A stretch of 64,000 nucleotides of DNA from an uncultured Prevotella sp. Lineage in GTDB: Bacteria > Bacteroidota > Bacteroidia > Bacteroidales > Bacteroidaceae. Below are positions 43,700 through 53,142 of this stretch, piece by piece. Made by a program: the position numbers and the translations under genes. The notes beneath the pieces were generated by a model that was given only the letters and a program-made list of their open reading frames with translations, was not told where the DNA came from and made no database searches. Every line of letters starts with the position of its first letter. The stretch's first letter is position 1. The DNA is taken from assembly GCA_902800365.1 (NCBI GenBank), contig CADCEF010000008.1, positions 1-64,000 on the forward strand, given 5' to 3'.

Positions 43700-44006
43700 T
43701 ATCGTATTGGCTGCACAGGCAGCACAGGGAGGCGGAATGAGTATGATTATCATGATGGTAGCTATCTTTGCCATTATGTGGTTTTTCATGATCCGCCCAC
43801 AGCAGAAGAAGCAGAAGGAAATCCAGAAGTTCCAGAACGAGCTTACTGAGGGTACCGAGGTTGTAACAGGCGGTGGTATCCACGGAACAGTAAAGAGCGT
43901 TGACCTGGCTAAGAACACCGTTGACGTGAAGATTGCTCGCGACGTTGTTGTTACCGTCGAGAAGACTTCTGTTTACAAAGATATGGCCAGCACCATTCAG
44001 AAGTAA
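43692..44006 (+). CDS. yajC: Sec translocase accessory protein YajC
   Basis: The 104-residue protein has one N-terminal membrane helix (about 16-36) ending in the FFMIRPQQKKQKE signature, then a small soluble domain (GTEVVTGGGIHGTVKSVD). YajC associates with SecDF. It overlaps nusB by eight bases and precedes the YbbR protein by four bases. Confidence 0.95.
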   Translation: MTSIVLAAQAAQGGGMSMIIMMVAIFAIMWFFMIRPQQKKQKEIQKFQNELTEGTEVVTGGGIHGTVKSVDLAKNTVDVKIARDVVVTVEKTSVYKDMASTIQK

Positions 44007-44010
44007 GTAA

Positions 44011-44991
44011 ATGAAGATACCGGGAATACTGCGAATATTTAAAAAATTCCTTTTTAGCCGAGCTAATAAGGAGTTCGTGGTATTCATTTTCTTTTTGGCG
44101 CTATCAGGTGCCTTCTGGCTGTTCACTACGCTCAATGAGGTGTACGAGTACGAGTTCTCAATCCCCGTTTCGGTGGTTGGCGTGCCAAAGAACGCCGTGC
44201 TTACCAGCGAGGAGACCGACACCGTTCGCATGACTATACGCGACAAAGGTATAACGCTGCTTACTTACATGTATGGCGACATACTGAAGAAGATAAACGT
44301 TAGTTTCAAGACCTACTCAAAGAGCAACGGCACAGGTGTAGTCACAGCATCCGAACTGCAGAAGCTGGTTTACCAGCAGCTGGCTAACGGTTCGCGCATC
44401 ACAGGCGTGAAACCCGATAAGCTTGAGTTCTACTACAACTACGGTGCTAAGAAAAAGGTGCCGGTACGCTGGAGCGGACGCGTTATTCCTGAAGAGATGT
44501 TCTTCATCTCGCGCGTGGCTTATCAGCCCGACAGCATCACCATCTATGCATCGCACGAGAAACTCGACAGCATCAACGTGATATACACCGAGCAGCTTAA
44601 CTACGTCAACTTCCGCGACACGCTTATAGCCGACTGCGAGTTGAACAAGATTAAGGGTGTAAAGATGATACCTGACCGCACAAAGGTTACTTTCTTTACC
44701 GATGTGCTTACCGAGGAAGAGATAGAGGATGTGCCCATCAGAGCCATCAACATGCCTGTTGGAAAGCATCTACGCACATTCCCCGCCAAAATCAATATCA
44801 GCTTCGTTGCAGGTGTTAGTGTGTATCGTAGTCTCAAACCAACCGACTTTCTTGTCATAGCCGACTACAATGAGATTATCAACCACCCCACCGAAAAGTG
44901 CCACATCTATCTTAAGAGTGTGCCTCGCGGAATATCAAGAGCGCGCCTTGAAGTGAGCATGGTCGACTATCTAATAGAAGACATAGAATGA
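44011..44991 (+). CDS. YbbR-like (CdaR-type) domain protein
   Basis: The 326-residue protein has one N-terminal membrane helix (about 22-42) and YbbR-like beta repeats outside the membrane (for example YEFSIPVSVVGVPKNAVL and GVKPDKLEFYYNYGAKKKVPV). In Firmicutes such proteins (CdaR) regulate the c-di-AMP synthase CdaA. No cdaA is next to it here; the neighbours are yajC and coaE (four-base ATGA overlap). The role in Bacteroidetes is inferred. Confidence 0.82.
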   Translation: MKIPGILRIFKKFLFSRANKEFVVFIFFLALSGAFWLFTTLNEVYEYEFSIPVSVVGVPKNAVLTSEETDTVRMTIRDKGITLLTYMYGDILKKINVSFKTYSKSNGTGVVTASELQKLVYQQLANGSRITGVKPDKLEFYYNYGAKKKVPVRWSGRVIPEEMFFISRVAYQPDSITIYASHEKLDSINVIYTEQLNYVNFRDTLIADCELNKIKGVKMIPDRTKVTFFTDVLTEEEIEDVPIRAINMPVGKHLRTFPAKINISFVAGVSVYRSLKPTDFLVIADYNEIINHPTEKCHIYLKSVPRGISRARLEVSMVDYLIEDIE

Positions 44992-45554
44992 AGATAGGAT
45001 TAACAGGCGGCATAGGCAGCGGCAAAAGCTACGTATGCAAGTACTTGGAGCAGCACGGCATCGAGGTGTTCGATTGCGACACGGCAGCCAAGGTATTGAT
45101 GCGTTACGCTCCCGATATACGCCGGCAACTCACCGAGCTGATAGGCCCCGATGCTTACAACGCCGACGGCAGCCTTAACAAGGCTGTAGTGGCGCAGTTT
45201 CTGCTTTCATCGCCTACCAATGCCAAGGCCATCGATGCCATTGTGCACCCAGCAGTGTTCGATTCTTTCGAAGTGAGCGGATTTGACTGGATGGAGAGCG
45301 CGATACTCTTCGAGTCGGGAGCATATAAGCTGGTTGACAAGGTGGTGGCAGTAGTAGCGCCACAGGAGGTTCGCATACAGCGCGTTATGCAGCGCGACAA
45401 CATCACCCGCGAAAAGGCGCTCGACTGGATGAACCGTCAGATGAATCAGGACGAGGTGGCCAGCAAGGCCGACTTTGTGGTGATAAACGATGGCGAGACG
45501 GATTTAGAAAATCAAATAATTAAAATAATAGAACAATGCAACAAACAATTTTAG
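44988..45554 (+). CDS. coaE: Dephospho-CoA kinase
   Basis: CoaE phosphorylates dephospho-CoA in the last step of coenzyme A synthesis. The 188-residue P-loop kinase has GGIGSGKS at residues 7-14, the F-D-C-D-T-A-A-K motif and a late Q-R-D-N-I-T lid. Start overlaps ybbR by four bases; the end overlaps the DUF5606 gene by 19 bases. Confidence 0.95.
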   Translation: MKIGLTGGIGSGKSYVCKYLEQHGIEVFDCDTAAKVLMRYAPDIRRQLTELIGPDAYNADGSLNKAVVAQFLLSSPTNAKAIDAIVHPAVFDSFEVSGFDWMESAILFESGAYKLVDKVVAVVAPQEVRIQRVMQRDNITREKALDWMNRQMNQDEVASKADFVVINDGETDLENQIIKIIEQCNKQF

Positions 45555-45958
45555 CAATTGCCGGTAAGCCAGGCCTTTACAAGCTGGTTACCCGCGGAAA
45601 TAACAATCTGATAGTAGAGGCTCTCGATGCTACTCATCGTCGTATGCCTGCCTTTGCTACCGATCGTATCACATCACTTGGCGACATCGCCATGTTTACC
45701 GAGACCGATGATGTGCCACTGACTGACGTTCTCGAGAATCTTAAGAACCTCGAGGGTGGTAAGAAGGCCAGCATCAACGAGAAGAAGGCTTCTTCAGCCG
45801 AGCTGCGCGAGTACTTCTCAAAGGTACTTCCTGAGTGGGATCAGGATCGCGTAAAGGACAGCCACATCAAGAAGCTCATCACTTGGTATAACATTCTGAT
45901 CGAAGCCGGCATCAACGATTTCAAAGACGCCGAGCCCGAGGCTGAGGAGCAGAAATAA
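45536..45958 (+). CDS. DUF5606-family protein
   Basis: The 140-residue acidic protein starts M-Q-Q-T-I-L-A-I-A-G-K-P-G-L-Y-K-L-V, characteristic of DUF5606, which is found almost only in Bacteroidetes and of unknown function. A central helical stretch and an acidic tail follow. It is the last gene of the nusB operon and overlaps coaE by 19 bases. The constant link with coaE suggests a housekeeping role. Confidence 0.85.
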   Translation: MQQTILAIAGKPGLYKLVTRGNNNLIVEALDATHRRMPAFATDRITSLGDIAMFTETDDVPLTDVLENLKNLEGGKKASINEKKASSAELREYFSKVLPEWDQDRVKDSHIKKLITWYNILIEAGINDFKDAEPEAEEQK

Positions 45959-45960
45959 AA

Positions 45961-45990
45961 AGAGAGCAGCAAGCGCTGCTCTTTTTTATT
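45961..45990 (+). terminator. Bidirectional terminator between the DUF5606 and RapZ-fusion genes
   Basis: An 8-bp stem AGAGCAGC/GCTGCTCT with loop AAGC is followed by six T on the plus strand and five T on the minus strand, so it can end both convergent units. Confidence 0.9.
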
Positions 45991-47527
45991 TATTCATTGC
46001 CTCGAATACTTGTTTTATTTTCTGTTCGCGATGCTCTACGCGGACTTCGATGCCGAACTTTTCGTGGATATGCTCGGCCAGATGCTGCGCTGAATAAACC
46101 GAGCGGTGCTGACCGCCGGTACATCCAAACGAGAACATCAACGATGTGAATCCACGCTGTATATATCGGCGCACATGATTGTCGGCCAACTTATAAACCG
46201 AATCCAGGAAAGTCAATATCTCACCATCATCCTCTAAGAAACGTATCACCGGCTCATCCAGTCCGGTAAGCTTCTTATACGGCTCATATCGGCCGGGGTT
46301 GTGCGTGCTTCGGCAGTCGAACACATATCCGCCACCGTTGCCGCTCTCATCCTCTGGTATGCCGTTGCGATACGAGAAGCTGTACACCTTAACCACCAGC
46401 GGTCCCTGCGCATCGTACTTTGAGAACGTAGCAGGTCCGTCCTGTGGGTGAGCCTTATACGGATTCAAATCGGTAGTCTTATAACCATCGGCACGACTTG
46501 CCACCGCCTCTATCTGCTGGAACTGTGGCAGCTCAGTCAGCTGGCGCAGAATATCCATCAGATATGGATAATGGAACTGTGTTGACGATGCAAGCAGCTC
46601 GCGCAGGTTCTGTATTGCGGGCGGAATGCTCTCGATGAAGTGCTTCTTCTGCTCGAAATATCCGCGGAATCCGTATGCACCCAGCACTTGCAGCGTGCGG
46701 AACAGCACAAACAGCGACAGGCGACTAACAAAGTGGCGCACCGTGGGCACCTCGATGTAATCCTTCAGCGAGTTGTAGTACTCGTAAACCAGCTCGCGGC
46801 GCAGCTTGTGCGGATACTTTGCCGATGCCTGCCAGAGGAACGATGCAAGGTCGTAGTAGTACGGACCTTTTCGTCCGCCCTGATAGTCGATAAACCAAGG
46901 ATTGCCGTCGTGGTCGAGCATCACGTTGCGCGCTTGGAAGTCGCGATACAAGAATGTGTCGCCCTGCTCCGATGTCAAGTCCTTAGCCAGCAAACGGAAG
47001 TCGGCCTCCAGCTTCAGCTCGTGGAAGTCAATCTCCGTAGCCTTCAAGAAGCAGTACTTAAAGTAGTTCAGGTCGAACAGCACGCTGTCAACATCAAACT
47101 CCGCCTGCGGATAGCAATTGCTGAAGTCGAGTCCGCGCGCACCGTTCATCTGCATGTTCGGCAACTCGCGTATAGTGCGCTTCAGCAGCTCTTGCTCCTT
47201 CAGCGTGTATCTTCCGCCAGCTTCACGTCCGCCGCGAATGGCATCAAACAGCGACATGCTGCCGAGGTCGGTCTGCAGGTATCGCAGCTGATCGTCGCTT
47301 GCCGCAAGAATCTTTGGCACAGGCAGTTTCAAGCTGGTAAAGTGCTTGGTAAGATATATGAACGCGTGGTCTTCGTCGCGACTAGTACCAATCGCGCCCA
47401 CCACCGATTGTCCGTTCTTGTCAGTCAGTCGGTAATACGAGCGATTGCTTCCTCCTCCTGGAATCTGCTGAACATTAGCCGGCTCAGCGCCCTTCCATTG
47501 CTTATATAATTCTAAAAGTTTCTCCAT
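45986..47527 (-). CDS. Fusion of an aminoglycoside-phosphotransferase-like kinase with a RapZ C-terminal domain
   Basis: Residues 1-350 form an APH/AmgK-like kinase fold with catalytic D196 in LYRDFQARN (tyrosine replaces the usual histidine of the HxD motif) and metal-binding D214 in FIDYQGG. Residues about 375-513 match the C-terminal domain of RapZ (VYSFSYRNGIP, VFDCRSTHNPGRYEPYKKLTGLDEPV, FGCTGGQHRSVY). In E. coli that domain senses glucosamine-6-phosphate and binds the sRNA GlmZ; AmgK kinases phosphorylate wall amino sugars. The fusion suggests amino-sugar salvage linked to sensing, which is inference. The frame is open 29 codons upstream, but ATG 47527 gives the conserved kinase N-terminus. 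Confidence 0.88.
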   Translation of the reverse strand: MEKLLELYKQWKGAEPANVQQIPGGGSNRSYYRLTDKNGQSVVGAIGTSRDEDHAFIYLTKHFTSLKLPVPKILAASDDQLRYLQTDLGSMSLFDAIRGGREAGGRYTLKEQELLKRTIRELPNMQMNGARGLDFSNCYPQAEFDVDSVLFDLNYFKYCFLKATEIDFHELKLEADFRLLAKDLTSEQGDTFLYRDFQARNVMLDHDGNPWFIDYQGGRKGPYYYDLASFLWQASAKYPHKLRRELVYEYYNSLKDYIEVPTVRHFVSRLSLFVLFRTLQVLGAYGFRGYFEQKKHFIESIPPAIQNLRELLASSTQFHYPYLMDILRQLTELPQFQQIEAVASRADGYKTTDLNPYKAHPQDGPATFSKYDAQGPLVVKVYSFSYRNGIPEDESGNGGGYVFDCRSTHNPGRYEPYKKLTGLDEPVIRFLEDDGEILTFLDSVYKLADNHVRRYIQRGFTSLMFSFGCTGGQHRSVYSAQHLAEHIHEKFGIEVRVEHREQKIKQVFEAMNK

Positions 47528-47638
47528 ACTGCCGACAAAGGTACGAATAAGTGAGCAAAAAAACAAATGAAATTTGATTTTTTTCGAACGGGAGTACCTT
47601 CGAGCGAAGCTCAAGATAAAATTTTCCTTGCAAATCGC

Positions 47639-47669
47639 TTGGAGGATTCAAATAAACTCATTACCTTTG
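47639..47669 (+). promoter_or_regulatory. Promoter of the PH-like membrane protein gene
   Basis: TTG at 47639-47641, a 20-base spacer and TACCTTTG at 47662-47669 match the consensus, 26 bases before ATG 47696. This excludes the longer open frame from 47567. Confidence 0.65.
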
Positions 47670-47695
47670 TCCTCATAAACTTAAGAAACTCGATT

Positions 47696-48232
47696 ATGAC
47701 AGAAATCTATATGAGCCGGCTTTATGCCTTTATACAAACAGTGTTTCTACCTGTGATTACCTTGGGTTATTGGTTTTGCTGCTACTTAGTCATACCCATC
47801 AATACGCCGGGGATATCTGTCGTATTCAGTTATTTTATTGATGCCGTGATGCTCTTTGGTGCTGCTATCCTGGCTTACGTCATCTTCAACTCTTTTTCTC
47901 AATTGGGGCTTTTCATCCGTCGTACGCCGGTTGTCATCATTACCAACGATCAGTTGCATGTGTACGATTTAAAATTGAAGCGCTACCGCATCTTCGATTG
48001 GAAGGATGTAGTAAAGATTGAGGACTTCAATTTCAAGGGGTCGCTGTCGTTCGATCTCTACGTACGCGAAGATGAGCGATATCAGCTGCTGGAGGCCAGC
48101 CCTTGGACCCGATTCAAGCTAAAGCTAGCCGCCATCTCATTGAGAGGTGCCGCCATTCGCATCCCCGCCAGCACCCTCGAAGTAACCCCGCGCACGCTAT
48201 ACAACATGCTCCAAAGCCACATAAACAAATAA
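47696..48232 (+). CDS. Two-helix membrane protein with a PH-like domain
   Basis: The 178-residue protein has two membrane helices (about 9-32 and 44-67) followed by a cytosolic domain of about 100 residues rich in strands (PVVIITNDQLHVYDLKLKRYRIFDWKDVVKIEDF). This arrangement resembles STM3941-like and other bacterial PH-like proteins. No function is known. It is probably monocistronic, with its own promoter and a terminator shared with the convergent glucokinase gene. Confidence 0.72.
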   Translation: MTEIYMSRLYAFIQTVFLPVITLGYWFCCYLVIPINTPGISVVFSYFIDAVMLFGAAILAYVIFNSFSQLGLFIRRTPVVIITNDQLHVYDLKLKRYRIFDWKDVVKIEDFNFKGSLSFDLYVREDERYQLLEASPWTRFKLKLAAISLRGAAIRIPASTLEVTPRTLYNMLQSHINK

Positions 48233-48253
48233 TTCGACTATCTTTTTGTAAAG

Positions 48254-48290
48254 AAAAAGAGGAACCCCGATTGAGTTCCTCTTTATTGTA
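48254..48290. terminator. Bidirectional terminator between the PH-like gene and glk
   Basis: The 10-bp stem AAAGAGGAAC/GTTCCTCTTT (48256-48265 and 48275-48284) has a 9-base loop and T-rich flanks on both strands. Confidence 0.85.
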
Positions 48291-48295
48291 TTTTA

Positions 48296-49282
48296 TTAAA
48301 CCTCCCAGCCGATGGCAGAGGCACCGAGTACAGCTGCGCTGGCGCCGTCGAGACCACTAACGAGGAACTTAGCCTTGTTCTTGAAAATCTTCAACACATG
48401 GTCGTTGTATGCCTTCTCGATTGGCTTCATAATCAAATCGCCAGCCTTAACCATACCACCGAAGAAGATGAATGCCTCAGGTGAAGAGAAAGCAGCAAAG
48501 TCGGCACAAGCCTCACCAAGCATCTTACCGGTGAACTCGTAAATCTCCTTAGCCAGCTCGTCGCCCTTACCAGCAGCGATTGACACATCGAGCGATGTGA
48601 TATCCTCGGGCTTCATATCGCGCAGCAGTGATGGACGGTCGGTCTTAGCAAGAAGCTCGCGTGCTGTGCGTGCTACACCAGTGGCCGAGCAATAAGCCTC
48701 AAGACAGCCTGTGCGACCGCAACCGCATGAGCGGCCTTCCTCGCCACGAACCATTGTTACGTGACCAAGCTCGCCTGCGAAACCATCGTGACCGTAAAGA
48801 AGCTGACCGTTAACAACGATACCTGAACCAACACCGGTGCCAAGAGTGATAACGATAAAGTTCTTCATACCGCGAGCCACACCATATACCATCTCGCCGA
48901 TAGCTGCGGCATTGGCATCGTTGGTAAGAGCTACAGGAATATTGTTCAGACGCTCGCTGAACAGCTTTGCCAGAGGCACAATACCATCGTGAGCCCATGG
49001 CAGGTTTGGAGCAAACTCAATAGTGCCGTTATAATAGTTGCCGTTAGGAGCACCAATACCCATGGCCTTGATCTTATCGATACCGCCAACCTGCTCGATG
49101 ATAACGTTAAGAACCTCGACACAAGCGTCGACGTAATCCTCTACCTTATCGTAACCACCGGTCTTGATAGCAGTAGTTGCTTTGATATCACCACGAGCAT
49201 CAACAATGCCGAAAACAGAGTTTGTGCCACCTAAGTCTAAGCCAATAACATATGGCTTGAGAGCTGCATTTTGTTCGTTCAT
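48296..49282 (-). CDS. glk: ROK-family glucokinase
   Basis: The 328-residue ROK sugar kinase has the ATP motif GLDLGGTNSVFGIV at residue 15, the sugar-binding NDANAAAIGE, GTGVGSGIV and the ROK zinc motif beginning GHVTMV...CGCGRTGCLEAY. It most likely phosphorylates glucose, though ROK kinases also act on mannose or N-acetyl sugars. A -7 box (TAATTTTG) lies at 49333-49340. It is monocistronic. Confidence 0.9.
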   Translation of the reverse strand: MNEQNAALKPYVIGLDLGGTNSVFGIVDARGDIKATTAIKTGGYDKVEDYVDACVEVLNVIIEQVGGIDKIKAMGIGAPNGNYYNGTIEFAPNLPWAHDGIVPLAKLFSERLNNIPVALTNDANAAAIGEMVYGVARGMKNFIVITLGTGVGSGIVVNGQLLYGHDGFAGELGHVTMVRGEEGRSCGCGRTGCLEAYCSATGVARTARELLAKTDRPSLLRDMKPEDITSLDVSIAAGKGDELAKEIYEFTGKMLGEACADFAAFSSPEAFIFFGGMVKAGDLIMKPIEKAYNDHVLKIFKNKAKFLVSGLDGASAAVLGASAIGWEV

Positions 49283-49332
49283 AATTATTATAAGTTTATT
49301 AGTCGTTTAAGAATCTTTTTATTTTCAAGGCA

Positions 49333-49340
49333 CAAAATTA
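49333..49340 (-). promoter_or_regulatory. -7 box of glk
   Basis: TAATTTTG on the minus strand lies 50 bases before the glk ATG. Confidence 0.45.
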
Positions 49341-49434
49341 CTAAAAAAGTGGCAGAACAATTGACTTTTTACGGAAATTAACCATTATTTTATAAAAGAA
49401 TGACTAAAATCAAACGAAACAGGATTTTTTTTCG

Positions 49435-49442
49435 TAACTTTG
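49435..49442 (+). promoter_or_regulatory. -7 box of lysE, eight bases from its ATG
   Basis: TAACTTTG is followed after eight bases by ATG 49451. The expected mRNA leader is at most a few bases. The longer frame from 49400 would begin upstream of this box and is rejected. Confidence 0.6.
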
Positions 49443-49450
49443 CACCCGTT

Positions 49451-50116
49451 ATGCCAATTCATATACCAATAAATATATTAGACTTCATCTTCAAAGGGAT
49501 GTTGATCGGTGTGATTGCCAGCGCTCCAATGGGGCCAGTTGGCATTCTCTGCGTACAGCGAACATTGAACAAGGGACGATGGTTCGGTTTTGCCACAGGA
49601 CTGGGTGCTGCGGCAAGCGACATCATATATGCTGCGATAGCCGGTTTCGGTATGTCGTTTGTAATGGACTTTATCACTAACGACCAGAACCGGTTCTATC
49701 TGCAGATAGGTGGTAGCATACTGCTGCTGTGCTTCGGATGGTACACTTACCACACCGACCCCACGCAGAAGATGCACAAGAGTGGAAAACAACAGGGCAC
49801 CTTCTGGTACAACACGTGGACGGCGTTCCTGGTAACGTTCTCTAACCCGCTCATCATCTTCCTGTTTATAGCCATGTACGCCCAGTTTGCATTTGTGCTG
49901 CCCAACCATCCGTTCGAGATGATTGTTGGCTTTGCAAGCATCGTTGGCGGAGCTTTGCTGTGGTGGTGGGGCCTTACATGGCTGGTAGACCAGATACGCA
50001 CAAAATTCGACACTAACGGCATCAAGCTGATTAATAAAATAATTGGCGTGGCTGTAATCATAGGCAGTATCGTGATGCTGCTTGGACTGACAACAAATCT
50101 TGTCAGACTGTTCTAA
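49451..50116 (+). CDS. LysE-family amino acid exporter
   Basis: The 221-residue membrane protein has six hydrophobic helices and the LysE/RhtB start (F-K-G-M-L-I-G-V-I-A-S-A-P-M-G-P-V-G) with the N-P-L-I-I motif in helix 4. These carriers export amino acids such as lysine, threonine or homoserine. The substrate is not evident. It is the first gene of a long plus-strand run and is followed after 19 bases by the DUF4924 gene. Confidence 0.85.
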   Translation: MPIHIPINILDFIFKGMLIGVIASAPMGPVGILCVQRTLNKGRWFGFATGLGAAASDIIYAAIAGFGMSFVMDFITNDQNRFYLQIGGSILLLCFGWYTYHTDPTQKMHKSGKQQGTFWYNTWTAFLVTFSNPLIIFLFIAMYAQFAFVLPNHPFEMIVGFASIVGGALLWWWGLTWLVDQIRTKFDTNGIKLINKIIGVAVIIGSIVMLLGLTTNLVRLF

Positions 50117-50135
50117 GCCACTTACACATATAATA

Positions 50136-50681
50136 ATGTATATAGCAAACGAGTTAAGAAAGACAAACATTGCCGAATATCTGCTCTATATGTGGCAGAT
50201 GGAGGACACGGTGCGAGCATTCGACTGCTCGCTGCAACGTATTAAGCGCGAGTATATCGAGCGATTCGACTATACCGACGAACAGAAAGAAGAGGAGACC
50301 GACTGGTTCGGCAATCTGATACGCATGATGAATCAGGAAGGTTGTCGTGAGCAGGGACATCTGCAGATAAACAAGGTCACAATGCAGATGCTGATAGAGC
50401 TGCACAGCCAGCTGCTGCAGTCGAGCAAGTTTCCCTTCTACAACACTGCCTACTACAAGGTTCTGCCGTTTATCGTAGAGCTGCGCAACCGCGGTGCCAA
50501 CAAGGATGAAAACGAGATTGAGACATGCTTCAACTCGCTCTACGGAGTGATGTTGCTGCGCCTTCAGAAGAAGGATATCTCGCCCGACACCGCTCACGCC
50601 GTTAAGGAGATTACAACCTTCATCGGCATGCTCTCTGATTACTACAAGAAGGATAAAGAAGAAGGATTGAAATTCGAATAA
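50136..50681 (+). CDS. DUF4924-family protein
   Basis: The 181-residue, mostly helical, cytosolic protein starts M-Y-I-A-N-E-L-R-K-T-N-I-A-E-Y-L-L-Y-M-W-Q-M-E-D, matching the Bacteroidetes family DUF4924, whose function is unknown. The open frame begins earlier, inside lysE, but ATG 50136 gives the conserved start. It ends one base before rfbD, so the two are probably co-translated. Confidence 0.82.
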   Translation: MYIANELRKTNIAEYLLYMWQMEDTVRAFDCSLQRIKREYIERFDYTDEQKEEETDWFGNLIRMMNQEGCREQGHLQINKVTMQMLIELHSQLLQSSKFPFYNTAYYKVLPFIVELRNRGANKDENEIETCFNSLYGVMLLRLQKKDISPDTAHAVKEITTFIGMLSDYYKKDKEEGLKFE

Positions 50682-50682
50682 G

Positions 50683-51537
50683 ATGAAGATACTTATTACA
50701 GGCTGTAACGGCCAACTTGGAAACGAGATGCAACTGCTGGAGAAGGAGAATCTCCAGCATACCTATTTTAATACAGATGTGGCAGAATTGGACATAACAA
50801 ACGAGGAAGCCATTAACCGATTTGTTGAGGAAAACGAGATTGACGGCATCGTGAACTGCGCCGCCTATACCGCTGTTGACAAGGCCGAGGAGAACCAGGA
50901 ACTGTGCATGAAGCTTAACGCTACAGCACCCGAATATCTGGCTAAAGCCATCGAAAAGCGCGGAGGATGGATGATACAGATTTCTACCGACTACGTGTTC
51001 GACGGAACAAACCATCGTCCGTATGTTGAGACCGATGCTGTTTGTCCTAACAGCACATACGGTCGCACCAAGCTGGCTGGCGAAGAGGCTGTGCTGGCAA
51101 GCTGCAAGAAGAGCATGATTATTCGCACGGCGTGGCTGTACTCTACCTTCGGCAACAACTTTGTAAAGACAATGATTCGTTTGGGTAACGAGAAGCCTGA
51201 GCTGGGTGTAATCTTCGACCAGATAGGCACACCAACCTATGCTCGCGACTTGGCGGTGGCCATCTTCGCAGCTATCAACAAGGGTGTTGTTCCTGGCGTT
51301 TATCATTTCAGTAACGAGGGTGTAATTTCGTGGTACGACTTCACAAAGGCCATCCATCGCATTGCCGGCATCAAGGATTGCAAGGTACGTCCGCTGCACA
51401 CCGCAGAGTATCCAACTCCCGCCGCACGCCCCCACTACAGCGTATTAGACAAAACAAAAATAAAGCAGACCTATGGCATAGAGATACCATACTGGGAGGA
51501 AAGTCTGCAAGAGTGCGTAACAAAATTATTAGGATAA
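50683..51537 (+). CDS. rfbD: dTDP-4-dehydrorhamnose reductase
   Basis: RfbD reduces dTDP-4-dehydrorhamnose to dTDP-L-rhamnose for surface polysaccharides. The 284-residue SDR protein has the GCNGQLGNE nucleotide loop at residue 7, the STDYVFDG stretch and the Y-G-R-T-K active-site pair. Its pathway partner rfbA lies 9 kb away at 60133-61005; rfbB and rfbC are not in the window. It precedes prfC by 13 bases. Confidence 0.95.
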   Translation: MKILITGCNGQLGNEMQLLEKENLQHTYFNTDVAELDITNEEAINRFVEENEIDGIVNCAAYTAVDKAEENQELCMKLNATAPEYLAKAIEKRGGWMIQISTDYVFDGTNHRPYVETDAVCPNSTYGRTKLAGEEAVLASCKKSMIIRTAWLYSTFGNNFVKTMIRLGNEKPELGVIFDQIGTPTYARDLAVAIFAAINKGVVPGVYHFSNEGVISWYDFTKAIHRIAGIKDCKVRPLHTAEYPTPAARPHYSVLDKTKIKQTYGIEIPYWEESLQECVTKLLG

Positions 51538-51550
51538 CATCATTTGGTAT

Positions 51551-53140
51551 ATGAATCAGGAGATAGAAAGAAGAAGGACATTTGCGATTATATCGCACCC
51601 GGATGCGGGTAAAACTACGCTGACAGAGAAATTTCTGCTCTTCGGCGGACAGATACAGGTGGCTGGAGCTGTAAAGAGCAACAAAATCAAGAAAACAGCC
51701 ACATCAGACTGGATGGATATCGAGAAACAACGTGGTATCTCGGTGTCGACATCGGTGATGGAGTTTGATTATACTCCAGAAGGCTCAGACATAGAATACA
51801 AGGTAAACATTCTGGATACACCAGGTCACCAGGACTTTGCTGAGGATACATTCCGCACACTCACTGCCGTTGACTCGGCAATCATCGTGGTTGACGGAGC
51901 AAAAGGTGTTGAGACACAGACAAGAAAACTGATGACTGTGTGCCGTATGCGTAAGACACCGGTTATCATCTTTATCAATAAGATGGACCGCGAAGGTCGC
52001 GATCCGTTCGACCTGCTCGACGAGCTGGAGCAGGAGCTGGAAATTAAGGTTCGTCCACTCTCATGGCCAATCAACCAAGGAGCAAAGTTCAAAGGTGTGT
52101 ACAATATCTACGAACAGAAGCTGGACCTGTTTACCCCCGACAAGCAGCGCGTAACTGACAAGGTTGAGGTTGACATCGATAGCGAGGAGCTTGACAAGCG
52201 CGTTGGCGAGGAGAACGCCGCTAAGCTGCGCGAGGACTTGGAGCTGGTAGACGGTGTTTATCCAGAGTTCGACGTTGAGACATATCGCGAGGCCGAGGTA
52301 GCACCAGTGTTCTTCGGTTCGGCATTGAACAACTTCGGTGTGCAGGAGCTGCTTAACTGCTTTGTTGAGATTGCTCCATCGCCACGCCCAACAAAGGCCG
52401 AGGAGCGCGACGTACAGCCAGAAGAGCCTAAGTTCACAGGATTTATCTTCAAGATTACCGCAAATATCGACCCCAACCACCGCTCATGTATCGCCTTCTG
52501 TAAGGTGTGCAGTGGTAAGTTCCAGCGCAATCAGCCATATCTGCATGTGCGCCAGGGAAAGAGTTTGCGATTCAGCAGCCCAACACAGTTCATGGCTCAG
52601 CGTAAGAGCACTATCGACGAGGCTTGGCCAGGCGACATCGTAGGACTGCCAGACACAGGTGGTATGTTTAAGATTGGTGACACACTGACCGAGGGTGAGA
52701 AACTGCACTTCCGCGGACTGCCATCGTTCTCGCCAGAGCTGTTTAAGTACATCGAGAACGACGACCCAATGAAGGCAAAGCAGCTGCAGAAGGGTATCGA
52801 TCAGCTGATGGACGAAGGTGTGGCTCAGCTGTTTGTTAATCAGTTCAACAATCGCAAGATCATCGGAACAGTAGGACAGCTGCAGTTTGAGGTTATCCAG
52901 TATCGTTTGGAGAACGAGTACAACGCAAAGTGCCGTTGGGAGCCAGTACACCTGTACAAGGCATGTTGGATTGAGAGCGACGATCCACAGGAGCTGGAGA
53001 ACTTCAAGAAGCGTAAGTATCAGTACATGGCTAAGGACAAGGAAGGCCGCGATGTATTCCTGGCCGACAGTGGCTACGTGCTGAGCATGGCGCAGCAGGA
53101 TTTTGAAAACATCAAGTTCCACTTTACAAGTGAGTTTTAA
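51551..53140 (+). CDS. prfC: Peptide chain release factor 3
   Basis: RF3 is the GTPase that removes RF1 and RF2 from the ribosome. The 529-residue protein has GTPase motifs G1 [11 protein letters not shown]3 DTPGHQDF and G4 NKMD, then the EF-G-like domain 2 and RF3-specific C-terminal domain. The length is normal. It lies two bases before the TsaC-family gene. Confidence 0.96.
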   Translation: MNQEIERRRTFAIISHPDAGKTTLTEKFLLFGGQIQVAGAVKSNKIKKTATSDWMDIEKQRGISVSTSVMEFDYTPEGSDIEYKVNILDTPGHQDFAEDTFRTLTAVDSAIIVVDGAKGVETQTRKLMTVCRMRKTPVIIFINKMDREGRDPFDLLDELEQELEIKVRPLSWPINQGAKFKGVYNIYEQKLDLFTPDKQRVTDKVEVDIDSEELDKRVGEENAAKLREDLELVDGVYPEFDVETYREAEVAPVFFGSALNNFGVQELLNCFVEIAPSPRPTKAEERDVQPEEPKFTGFIFKITANIDPNHRSCIAFCKVCSGKFQRNQPYLHVRQGKSLRFSSPTQFMAQRKSTIDEAWPGDIVGLPDTGGMFKIGDTLTEGEKLHFRGLPSFSPELFKYIENDDPMKAKQLQKGIDQLMDEGVAQLFVNQFNNRKIIGTVGQLQFEVIQYRLENEYNAKCRWEPVHLYKACWIESDDPQELENFKKRKYQYMAKDKEGRDVFLADSGYVLSMAQQDFENIKFHFTSEF

Positions 53141-53142
53141 TT

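Noticed and set aside
46640..47509. 289-codon open frame on the plus strand
   Set aside because: It is the antisense shadow of the kinase-RapZ fusion. It has no promoter and no recognisable domain.
50620..51435. 271-codon open frame on the minus strand
   Set aside because: It is antisense to rfbD and shows no family resemblance.
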